Below, one piece after another: positions 1-6,150 of a DNA stretch of 13,709 nucleotides (positions within the stretch are counted from its first letter, which is position 1; each line of letters begins with the position of its first letter). The notes under the pieces are model-generated. The model searched no databases. It worked only from the letters and a program-made list of their open reading frames with translations, and was not told where the DNA came from. Both the position numbers and the translations under genes were made by a program. Source of the stretch: Acidisphaera sp035272265 (GTDB lineage: Bacteria > Pseudomonadota > Alphaproteobacteria > Acetobacterales > Acetobacteraceae). The stretch spans positions 1-13,709 of the forward strand of contig DATEQV010000200.1 in NCBI GenBank assembly GCA_035272265.1, in the 5' to 3' direction.

Positions 1-1
1 C

Positions 2-1105
2 GGCGACTACCGGATCGTCGCCGACTACCTGATCGCCGCCGACGGCGTGCACAGCGCGGTGCGCCGCCTGCTCGGGCACGAGAGCGTCGGCCAGACGTTC
101 CGCGACCGGTTCCTGATCGCCGACGTGCGCATGGCGGCCGACTTCCCGACCGAGCGCTGGTTCTGGTTCGACCCGCCGTTCAACCCCGGCCAGTCCGTGC
201 TGCTGCACCGCCAGCCGGACAACGTCTGGCGCATCGACTTCCAGCTCGGCTGGGACGCCGATCCGGTCGCCGAGCGCGCGCCCGAGCGGGTCATCCCGCG
301 CGTGCGCGCGCTGCTCGGCCCGGATGTGCCGTTCGAGCTGGAGTGGGTCAGCGTCTACACGTTCTCCTGTCTGCGCATGGAGCGGTTCCGCGACCACCGC
401 GTGCTGTTCGTCGGCGACTGCGCGCACCGCGTCTCGCCGTTCGGCGCGCGCGGCGCCAATTCCGGCGTGCAGGACACCGACAACCTCGTCTGGAAGCTGG
501 TGCTGGTGCTGAAGGGATCAGCACCCGACAGCCTGCTCGACACCTATGCGAGCGAGCGCGAATACGCGGCCGACGAGAACATCCTGAACTCGACGCGCAG
601 CACCGACTTCATCACGCCGAAGAGCGAGATGAGCCGGATCTTCCGCGACGCGGTGCTGACGCTGGCGCGCGAGTACGAATTCGCCCGCCATCTGGTCAAC
701 AGCGGGCGGCTGTCGCTGCCGTCGACGTACGAGTACTCGACGCTGAACACGCCCGACGCGGATACGTTCAAGGGCGGCCCGATCCCCGGCGCGCCCGCGC
801 CGGACGCGCCGCTCGGTGAGGGCTGGCTGCTGGCGGAGCTCGGCGGCGATTTCACCCTGCTGGTGTTCGACGGCGCGCCGGTGGACATGCAGCTGCGCAC
901 GTCCGTGCCGGTCCGCGTCGTGACGGTGCCGGAGCACAACGACCTCGCCTGGGACCGCTACGACGCGCGCCCGGGCACCGCGTACCTGGTGCGGCCCGAC
1001 CAGCATGTTTGCGCGCGCTGGCGCAGGGTCGATCCCGCCCGCATCGAGGCGGCCGTCGCCCGCGCCACGGGGCACCCCAAGGGGGACGCCAGGGGGGATC
1101 AATGA
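2..1105 (+). CDS. FAD-dependent aromatic-ring monooxygenase (MhpA/PheA-like), 5' partial
   Basis: This flavoprotein hydroxylase probably adds one oxygen to an aromatic ring using NAD(P)H and O2. The reading frame is already open at the window edge, so the start and the N-terminal GxGxxG dinucleotide-binding segment lie outside; 367 residues are visible. The family's DG motif appears near the visible start (AADGVHSAVRRLLG). The second FAD-contacting motif, GDCAHRVSPFGARGANSG, is encoded around 412-465 and is typical of the PheA/TfdB/MhpA group. The C-terminal 100 residues resemble the thioredoxin-like tail of that group. The stop overlaps the next start (ATGA at 1102-1105), so the two genes are translationally coupled. 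Because maiA and hmgA follow, I infer that the substrate is converted to homogentisate, for example a hydroxyphenylacetate. The exact substrate cannot be read from the sequence. Confidence 0.9.
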   Translation, partial: GDYRIVADYLIAADGVHSAVRRLLGHESVGQTFRDRFLIADVRMAADFPTERWFWFDPPFNPGQSVLLHRQPDNVWRIDFQLGWDADPVAERAPERVIPRVRALLGPDVPFELEWVSVYTFSCLRMERFRDHRVLFVGDCAHRVSPFGARGANSGVQDTDNLVWKLVLVLKGSAPDSLLDTYASEREYAADENILNSTRSTDFITPKSEMSRIFRDAVLTLAREYEFARHLVNSGRLSLPSTYEYSTLNTPDADTFKGGPIPGAPAPDAPLGEGWLLAELGGDFTLLVFDGAPVDMQLRTSVPVRVVTVPEHNDLAWDRYDARPGTAYLVRPDQHVCARWRRVDPARIEAAVARATGHPKGDARGDQ

Positions 1106-1335
1106 CCGAGCTCAACGTCGCGCCCAACATCCGGGCCGCCGACGACTTCTATCAGGCGTTGATCGACACCCATCGCGGCCTGACGGCCGAGCAGAGCGCG
1201 CTCGTCAACGCCCGGCTCATCCTGCTGCTCGCCAACCACGTCGGCGATCCGCAGGTGCTGCACGAGGCGATGATGGCCGCCCATCACGGCATCGTGCCGC
1301 AAGGCGAAGACCGTATCATGGAGGCGCGACTGTGA
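1102..1335 (+). CDS. DUF2783 small protein
   Basis: This 77-residue acidic to neutral cytoplasmic protein has no signal peptide or membrane segment. It looks like the DUF2783 family: it opens with MTELNVAPNI and continues with a helical segment (ADDFYQALIDTHRGL, then SALVNARLILLLANHVGD). The family has no assigned biochemical role that I know of; members are typically found beside FAD-dependent aromatic hydroxylases. The start at 1102 is chosen because it overlaps the upstream stop (ATGA) and has a purine-rich ribosome binding site (AGGGGGG, 1091-1097) just before it. Its own stop overlaps the next gene's start (TGATG at 1333-1337). This tight packing suggests an accessory or chaperone-like role for the neighbouring hydroxylase, but that is inference. 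Confidence 0.8.
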   Translation: MTELNVAPNIRAADDFYQALIDTHRGLTAEQSALVNARLILLLANHVGDPQVLHEAMMAAHHGIVPQGEDRIMEARL

Positions 1336-1967
1336 TGCGGCTGCACGGCTACTTCCGGTCCTCGGCCGCGTGGCGCGTGCGCATCGCGCTGGCGCTGAAG
1401 GGCATCGAGGTCGAGCAGACCGCGCACCACCTGCTGAAGGACGAGCAGCACGCGCCGGACTATCTGCGGCTCAATCCGCAGGGCCAGGTGCCGGCGCTGG
1501 AACTCGACGACAGGCGGGTGCTGACGCAGTCGCTCGCCATCGTCGAATGGCTGAACGAGACGCATCCCGAGCCGCCGCTGCTGCCGGGCTGCCCCTTCGA
1601 GCGCGCCCGCGTGCGCGCCTTCGCGCAGGTGATCGCCTGCGACATGCATCCGGTGCAGAACCTGCGCGTGCTCAACCGCCTGCGCAGCCTCGATCACGGC
1701 AAGGAGGACGTGATCGCCTGGGGGCAATGGGTGATCGAGACCGGGTTCCGCGCCTGCGAGGCCCTTCTCGCCGATCAGCCGGGGCCTTACTGTTTCGGCA
1801 CCGCGCCGTCGCTCGCCGACATCTGCCTCGTGCCGATGCTGACCAACGCGCGCCGCTACCACAGCGATCTGGCGCCCTACCCGCGCCTGCTCGCGGCCGA
1901 GGCGGCCTGCAACGCGCTGCCCGCCTTCCAACGCGCCGCTCCCGGCGCGCAACCCGACGCCGAATAG
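1335..1967 (+). CDS. maiA: Maleylacetoacetate isomerase (zeta-class glutathione transferase)
   Basis: This enzyme isomerises maleylacetoacetate to fumarylacetoacetate with glutathione as cofactor, the step after homogentisate dioxygenase in tyrosine and phenylacetate breakdown. It has 210 residues, the usual family length. The N-terminal thioredoxin-like domain (about residues 1-80) begins MRLHGYFRSSAAWRVRIALA. The family motif SSCxWRVRIAL appears here as SSAAWRVRIAL, so the Cys is Ala, which is common in bacterial members. The glutathione-binding QSLAIVEWL segment follows. The all-helical C-terminal domain contains HPVQNLRVLNRL and TAPSLADICLVPML. The ATG at 1335 overlaps the upstream stop. 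A GTG at 1332, one codon upstream in frame, is better spaced from the GGAGG at 1320-1324 and could be the real start. A distantly related glutathione transferase is possible, but the operon context supports MaiA. Confidence 0.92.
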   Translation: MRLHGYFRSSAAWRVRIALALKGIEVEQTAHHLLKDEQHAPDYLRLNPQGQVPALELDDRRVLTQSLAIVEWLNETHPEPPLLPGCPFERARVRAFAQVIACDMHPVQNLRVLNRLRSLDHGKEDVIAWGQWVIETGFRACEALLADQPGPYCFGTAPSLADICLVPMLTNARRYHSDLAPYPRLLAAEAACNALPAFQRAAPGAQPDAE

Positions 1968-1978
1968 ACGGAGACAGC

Positions 1979-2959
1979 ATGTCCGGCTTCGCCAGCACCA
2001 AGGACCTCGCCGACAAGACGATCAGCTTCGAGGAGCTCGGCCCCGGCCTGTACGGCTACACGGCGCAGGGCGATCCGAATTCGGGTGTGGTCATCGGCGA
2101 CGAGAGCGTGCTGGTGGTCGACGCGCAGGCGACGCCGCTGATGGCGCAGGACGTGATCGCCCGCGTCCGCAGCGTCACCGACAAGCCGATCAATTACCTC
2201 GTCCTGTCGCACTACCATGCCGTGCGCGTCCTCGGTGCCTCCGCCTACGACCAGGCGGAGATCATCGCCTCGCAAGCGACGCGGGATCTGATCGTCGAGC
2301 GCGGACAGCAGGACATGGACAGCGAGATCGGCCGCTTCCCGCGCCTGTTCCGCGGCCGCGACACCATCCCCGGCCTGACCTGGCCGAACGTGACGTTCAA
2401 GCGGCGGATGACGCTGTGGCTCGGCGAGCGCGAGGTGCAGATCATCCATATCGGCCGCAGCCACACGGCGGGCGACACCATCGTCTGGCTGCCGAAGGAC
2501 CGCGTCTGCTTCTCCGGCGACTGCGTGGAGTTCGGCGCGACGCCGTATTGCGGCGACGCCCATTTCACCGATTGGCCGGCCACGCTCGCCGCGATCCGCG
2601 CGCTGCAGCCCGAACGCCTGGTTCCCGGACGCGGCCGGTCGCTGATGAACGCGGACGAGGTGCGTGAGGGCATCGAGGGCACCTCGTCGTTCACCTCCGA
2701 CCTGTTCGCCCGTGCGCGCGCAGGGGTGGCGAAAGGATGGTCGCTCAAGCAGGTGTACGACGACGCGCTGGAGTTCATGCGTCCGCGCTACGGCCATTGG
2801 GTGATCTTCGAGCACTGCATGCCGTTCAACGTCAGCCGCGCCTACGACGAGGCGAGCGGGCTGGATCACCCGCGCATCTGGACCGCCGAGCGCGACGTCG
2901 AGATGTGGCGCGCGCTGGAAGGCGCCGCGCCGATGAAGTCGGCGGAAGTGCATGGCTGA
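1979..2959 (+). CDS. MBL-fold protein of the homogentisate operon, half of the zinc ligands missing
   Basis: This 326-residue protein has a metallo-beta-lactamase fold and no signal peptide. The usual HxHxDH metal motif is replaced by SHYHAVRVLGA: both first histidines are kept, while the Asp and third His are absent. The next metal histidine is present in GRSHTAGDT, and the bridging Asp in FSGDCVE. The last histidine, normally in a PGHG context, is Arg (VPGRGRSL). The three ligands of one zinc site are therefore kept, and most of the second site is lost. ATG 1979 is 11 bases after the maiA stop and has GGAG at 1970-1973. Its place between maiA and hmgA suggests a role in homogentisate catabolism, possibly hydrolysis of a ring-cleavage thioester, ester or lactone. 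I do not know a proven function for this subgroup. Confidence 0.88.
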   Translation: MSGFASTKDLADKTISFEELGPGLYGYTAQGDPNSGVVIGDESVLVVDAQATPLMAQDVIARVRSVTDKPINYLVLSHYHAVRVLGASAYDQAEIIASQATRDLIVERGQQDMDSEIGRFPRLFRGRDTIPGLTWPNVTFKRRMTLWLGEREVQIIHIGRSHTAGDTIVWLPKDRVCFSGDCVEFGATPYCGDAHFTDWPATLAAIRALQPERLVPGRGRSLMNADEVREGIEGTSSFTSDLFARARAGVAKGWSLKQVYDDALEFMRPRYGHWVIFEHCMPFNVSRAYDEASGLDHPRIWTAERDVEMWRALEGAAPMKSAEVHG

Positions 2960-2979
2960 AGGCACCGCACGTGAAACTC

Positions 2980-3068
2980 CGTCATTGCGAGCGAAGCGAA
3001 GCAACCCAGGGCGACCGCTCGGGCGCGCGGCCCTGGGTTGCTTCGTTGCTCCGCTCCTCGCAATGACG
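2980..3068. repeat. Palindromic intergenic repeat (alphaproteobacterial REP/RPE-like)
   Basis: This is a large imperfect inverted repeat between the MBL-fold gene and hmgA. The outer arms CGTCATTGCGAG (2980-2991) and CTCGCAATGACG (3057-3068) are exact reverse complements. The inner arms GAAGCAACCCAGGGC (2998-3012) and GCCCTGGGTTGCTTC (3030-3044) are also exact, and the loop is 3013-3029. Between outer and inner arms the two sides differ by a few bases and an indel. Elements with these ends and the GAAGCAA core are scattered in many alphaproteobacterial genomes. In RNA it would form a long hairpin and could stabilise or attenuate the message between the two genes, which is inferred. Confidence 0.85.
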
Positions 3069-3093
3069 GCCTAACCAAACCGGAGACACCGCA

Positions 3094-4434
3094 ATGAACG
3101 TGTCCATCCGCTCCCCCTCCGCCCCGTCCGCCACCGGGCAGGCGCTCGCCTACCTGTCGGGCTTCGGCAACAGCTTCGAGACCGAGGCGCTGCCCGGCGC
3201 GCTGCCGGTCGGCCGCAACTCGCCGCAGCGCTGCGCCTATGGCCTGTATGCCGAGCAGCTGTCCGGCTCGCCGTTCACCGCGCCGCGCGCGAGCAACGAG
3301 CGCAGCTGGCTGTACCGCATCCGCCCCACCGTCGCGCACTGGGGCCGCTTCAATCGCATCGGCAACGGACTTTGGCGCACCGCGCCGTGCCCCGAGGTCG
3401 AACTGGCGCCCGGCCCGCTGCGCTGGGACCCGATCGCCATTCCCGACGCGCCGCTGACCTTCCTGGACGGCATGCGCACGATCACGACGGCCGGCGACGC
3501 GGGCAGCTGTACCGGGGTCGCCGCGCACGTCTTCCTCGCCACGCGCAGCATGAAGGACGCCTTCTACAACGCCGACGGCGAGATGCTGATCATGCCGCAG
3601 CAGGGCACGCTGCACCTGTTCACCGAGTTCGGCATGATCGACATCGAGCCCGGCGAGATCGCCGTCATCCCGCGCGGCGTGAAGTTCCGCGCGGAACTGC
3701 CGAACGGCCCGGCGCGAGGCTACGTGTGCGAGAACTACGGCGGCGCCTTCACGCTGCCCGAACGCGGCCCGATCGGGGCGAACTGCCTCGCCAATCCGCG
3801 CGACTTCCTCACCCCCGTCGCCGCCTACGAGGACAGCGATAAGCCCTGCCACATGACGGTGAAATACGGCGGCGCGCTGTGGCGGACGGAGCTCGACCGC
3901 TCGCCGCTCGACGTGGTCGCCTGGCACGGCAACTACGCGCCGTACAAATACGACCTGCGCCGCTTCTCTCCGGTGGGTCCGCTGCTGTTCGACCACGCCG
4001 ACCCGTCGATCTTCACCGTGCTGACCGCGCCGTCGGAGACGCCCGGCACGGCGAACTGCGACTTCGTCTGCTTCCCCGACCGCTGGATGGTGGCCGAGAA
4101 CACGTTCCGCCCGCCCTGGTACCACATGAATATCATGAGCGAGTTCATGGGCCTGATCTACGGCCAGTACGACGCCAAGCCGCACGGCTTCGTCCCCGGC
4201 GGTTTCAGCCTGCACAACTGCATGCTGCCGCACGGGCCGGACATCGACAGTTTCGAGATGGCGAGCACCGTCGACCTCAAGCCGCACAAGCAGGAGGGCA
4301 CGATGGCGTTCATGTTCGAAACCCGCCTGCCGCAGCGCGTCACGAGCTACGCGGCCGAGGCGCCGGAGCTGCAGGCGGATTACGGCAACTACGGAGCCGC
4401 GCTGCGCCCGCGCTTCAACCCCAACCGGCCGTAG
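3094..4434 (+). CDS. hmgA: Homogentisate 1,2-dioxygenase
   Basis: This non-heme iron enzyme opens the ring of homogentisate with O2 to give maleylacetoacetate, the substrate of the maiA product encoded upstream. It has 446 residues, the normal family length. It begins with the family signature YLSGFGNSFETEALPGALP. The Fe(II) ligands are visible as His344 and Glu350 in WYHMNIMSEFMG and His380 in LPHGPD. The proposed catalytic-base His278 lies in AWHGNYAPYKYDL. No key residue is missing. ATG 3094 is preceded by GGAG at 3082-3085. It lies 134 bases after the MBL gene, with a palindromic repeat in the gap, so it may be read from the same message or from its own promoter; I see no convincing promoter in the gap. 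Fumarylacetoacetase, the expected next enzyme, is not in the window. Confidence 0.97.
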   Translation: MNVSIRSPSAPSATGQALAYLSGFGNSFETEALPGALPVGRNSPQRCAYGLYAEQLSGSPFTAPRASNERSWLYRIRPTVAHWGRFNRIGNGLWRTAPCPEVELAPGPLRWDPIAIPDAPLTFLDGMRTITTAGDAGSCTGVAAHVFLATRSMKDAFYNADGEMLIMPQQGTLHLFTEFGMIDIEPGEIAVIPRGVKFRAELPNGPARGYVCENYGGAFTLPERGPIGANCLANPRDFLTPVAAYEDSDKPCHMTVKYGGALWRTELDRSPLDVVAWHGNYAPYKYDLRRFSPVGPLLFDHADPSIFTVLTAPSETPGTANCDFVCFPDRWMVAENTFRPPWYHMNIMSEFMGLIYGQYDAKPHGFVPGGFSLHNCMLPHGPDIDSFEMASTVDLKPHKQEGTMAFMFETRLPQRVTSYAAEAPELQADYGNYGAALRPRFNPNRP

Positions 4435-4596
4435 CGGCGGCACCGGGCGCGAACCAGCACTCGTTCATCGGAGGCGACACGCCACCCAACACCGCGCCCG
4501 CTTCGCCCAACGTCGGACGAACCGTCCCAGGCCGGACAGCCACCGCTGGTCTTCCGTCATCGAACCCGCCCCCCGCGGGAGCACGGTGCCCGGCGC

Positions 4597-4806
4597 TCAG
4601 CTCGTGCTGGCGGGCACCACCCAGCGTCGCACGTCATTGTAGGGCCAGATCACGGTCTCGCTGAGGCGGTTGCCTCTCCACGTGCCCTGGACGTGCATCT
4701 GGCCGTCCCGGCCGGTATGCACTGCGTCGATCACATACCGCCGGCCCCTGATCGCGAGGGTCTGGCCGGGCTCGAGAACCGCCTTGGAACTCCGATCGTC
4801 GCGCAC
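4597..4806 (-). CDS. Small hypothetical protein
   Basis: I do not recognise this 69-residue reading frame. It starts with GTG at 4806 and has a good ribosome binding site on the minus strand (GGGGAG, five bases upstream). The product opens MRDDRSSKAVLEPGQTLAIRG, continues with a beta-rich pattern of alternating hydrophobic residues (RRYVIDAVH, MHVQGTWRGN) and ends near WPYNDVRRWVVPA. There is no signal peptide or membrane segment. It looks like a small beta-barrel-like domain, but this is an impression. It stands alone, facing away from hmgA, with tRNA-Cys upstream on the same strand. The 162 bases between it and hmgA hold no further gene that I can see. Composition in this GC-rich DNA gives many chance frames, so I am only moderately sure it is real. 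Confidence 0.5.
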   Translation of the reverse strand: MRDDRSSKAVLEPGQTLAIRGRRYVIDAVHTGRDGQMHVQGTWRGNRLSETVIWPYNDVRRWVVPASTS

Positions 4807-4964
4807 GCGAACTCCCCGCCGGTCGGTGAGGGCCGTTGCTTGTATGGTCAGCCGCGCGGGCCCGACAATGGGCCAAAGGTCGAAGTTTCAGGACGCAACG
4901 AGCGCCGACGGGTCCGCTGGTTTCTGTCGCGTTTGCCGCCGCGACGCTAACCCGCTGAAACGAA

Positions 4965-5038
4965 TGGAGGTCCGGGCCGGAATCGAACCGGCATACGCGG
5001 ATTTGCAGTCCGCTGCATCACCACTCTGCCACCGGACC
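4965..5038 (-). tRNA. tRNA-Cys (anticodon GCA)
   Basis: On the minus strand a full cloverleaf can be folded. The acceptor stem GGTCCGG pairs with CCGGACC, with an unpaired T discriminator and an encoded CCA. The anticodon stem-loop is CGGACTGCAAATCCG with GCA in the loop, and the T arm is CCGGTTCGATTCCGG. Length with CCA is 74 bases, normal for tRNA-Cys. Confidence 0.97.
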
Positions 5039-5052
5039 GGCGCAGGCCGGGC

Positions 5053-5082
5053 CTTATCCGGCCCAGCCCCGCTCGGGGTCAA
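5053..5082 (-). promoter_or_regulatory. Probable sigma-70 promoter of tRNA-Cys
   Basis: On the minus strand a TTGACC -35 box (5077-5082) and a GATAAG -10 box (5053-5058) are separated by 18 bases. The -10 ends 14 bases before the mature tRNA 5' end, a suitable distance for a short tRNA leader. Each box matches the consensus at four of six positions. No transcription data are available. Confidence 0.5.
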
Positions 5083-5128
5083 GCACGCCCATTGGCACGC
5101 CCCTTGGCACGCGCCGCAGCCGCCAACG

Positions 5129-5157
5129 TTGGCGCCACCGGTCCAGCTGCCTATAAC
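5129..5157 (+). promoter_or_regulatory. Probable sigma-70 promoter of the pcm-like gene
   Basis: A TTGGCG -35 box (5129-5134) and a TATAAC -10 box (5152-5157) are 17 bases apart. The -10 ends 29 bases before the methyltransferase ATG, leaving a short leader with GGAG at 5175-5178. The -10 matches consensus at five of six positions and the -35 at four. Confidence 0.5.
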
Positions 5158-5186
5158 CCGCCCGCCAACCCCACGGAGCAGCGCGC

Positions 5187-5870
5187 ATGGACGCGGCGGC
5201 GCCCACCAGCCAGAGCGACCCCTACGCGGAAGCGCGGGCGAACATGGTCGACAGCCAGGTCAGGCCCAACAAGGTCACCGACCCGCGCATCATCGCGGCG
5301 ATGCGCCGCATCCGGCGCGAGACCTTCCTGCCGCCCGAATTGCGCCACCTCGCCTATGTCGACGACGACGTGGCCCTGCCGCACGGCCGCGCCCTGATGG
5401 TTCCGATGGTCATCGCGCGCCTGATCCAGGTCGCGCAGCCGATGCTCGGCGAGCGCGCCCTGGTCGTCGCCGCCGGCGTCGGCTACGGCGCCAGCGTGCT
5501 GGCCGCCTGCGACGTCTCGGTCACCGCGCTCGAGGAAGACCCCGAGCTGATCGCGCTGGCCCGCGCCGCCATGCCGGCCGCCGCGCCGAACGCCACGCTG
5601 GTTACCGGCAAGCTCGCCGACGGCTGGCCGGCCGGCGCGCCGTGGGACATCGTCATCATCGACGGCGCGGTGCATGACATCCCGCCCGCCATCGCCGCCC
5701 AGGTGAAGCCGCATACCGGCCGGCTCGTCACCGTGATGGTCGGCAACGGGCGCGTGGGTCAGGCCGTCCTCGCCGAGCCGTCCTCGGCGGGGCTCAGCGT
5801 CCAGCCGGTGTTCGACTGCAACACCCCGCCGATTCCCGCCTTCCTGCCCGCGCCGGGGTTCGTCTTCTGA
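5187..5870 (+). CDS. pcm: Protein-L-isoaspartate O-methyltransferase-like protein
   Basis: This is a 227-residue cytoplasmic SAM-dependent methyltransferase of the PIMT family, whose members methylate L-isoaspartyl sites in damaged proteins. The N-terminus has the alphaproteobacterial family signature NMVDSQVRPNKVTDPRIIAAM followed by RRETFLP. The substrate-facing loop reads LPHGRALMVPMVIARL. SAM-binding motif I is AAGVGYGASVLA: it keeps GxGxG but has Ala where the family usually has an acidic residue before it (VLDVGxGTGY). Post-I is VTALEEDPELI, and motif II is WDIVIIDGAVHDIPPA. ATG 5187 fits the GGAG at 5175-5178 and the promoter at 5129-5157. Placement upstream of tolC is usual in alphaproteobacteria. 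The altered motif I makes reduced or changed activity possible, so repair activity is inferred from family only. Confidence 0.85.
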   Translation: MDAAAPTSQSDPYAEARANMVDSQVRPNKVTDPRIIAAMRRIRRETFLPPELRHLAYVDDDVALPHGRALMVPMVIARLIQVAQPMLGERALVVAAGVGYGASVLAACDVSVTALEEDPELIALARAAMPAAAPNATLVTGKLADGWPAGAPWDIVIIDGAVHDIPPAIAAQVKPHTGRLVTVMVGNGRVGQAVLAEPSSAGLSVQPVFDCNTPPIPAFLPAPGFVF

Positions 5871-6084
5871 AGGCGGCCAAGGGCGGCGGGGGCGGCTTCG
5901 ACCGGTTATTCGCCGGCATCGCCACGCGCCGCCGCCACGTGCCCGGGAAGCTTGCAAAACCCGGTGCCCTATGCAGTCATCGCGCGTGTCACAGTCATCC
6001 CTGACCGACATCGCCCCGCCTTCCATCGGGCCGTCCACCCGGCCTTTCCATGGGCGAGAGCGTCCGGCACATCGCGACGGCTTT

Positions 6085-6150
6085 GGGACTCGGTGCCGTC
6101 CTGTGGCACAGGCTGAGATCACCCTGCGACGACGCCTGCGGGAGGAACGG
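6085..6150 (+). promoter_or_regulatory. Possible degenerate TPP-riboswitch (THI box) remnant before tolC
   Basis: The leader just before tolC carries, in the right order, the 5' half of a thiamin pyrophosphate aptamer: GGTGC (6092-6096), a perfect hairpin CCTGT-GGC-ACAGG (6100-6112), the conserved CTGAGA (6113-6118) and ACCC (6121-6124). The expected downstream part (CCTGATC, the pyrophosphate-sensing helix, TAATnCC) is absent. Only about 15 bases separate ACCC from GGGAGGAA (6140-6147), which looks like the aptamer's final GGGAA but also serves as the tolC ribosome binding site. The first pairing strand is also imperfect (CGGTG rather than GGGTG). It could be a remnant after deletion, or chance. 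It is unlikely to bind TPP as it stands. Confidence 0.3.

Noticed and set aside
2866..4443. 525-codon open frame on the minus strand across hmgA
   Set aside because: It is antisense to a full-length, motif-complete hmgA and crosses the palindromic repeat; composition is that of a shadow frame.
4926..4945. Hairpin GTCGCG/CGCGAC downstream of tRNA-Cys on the minus strand
   Set aside because: The stem is only six pairs and no U-run follows, so I cannot support an intrinsic terminator.
5092..5112. Direct repeat TTGGCACGC (5092-5100 and 5104-5112) resembling a sigma-54 -24/-12 promoter
   Set aside because: The -24 box fits, but the -12 GC is shifted by one base, and the invariant spacing matters for sigma-54. 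A sigma-70 promoter fits the next gene better.
5952..5975. TTGCAA / TATGCA as a promoter for tolC
   Set aside because: The spacing is only 12 bases, too short for a sigma-70 promoter.
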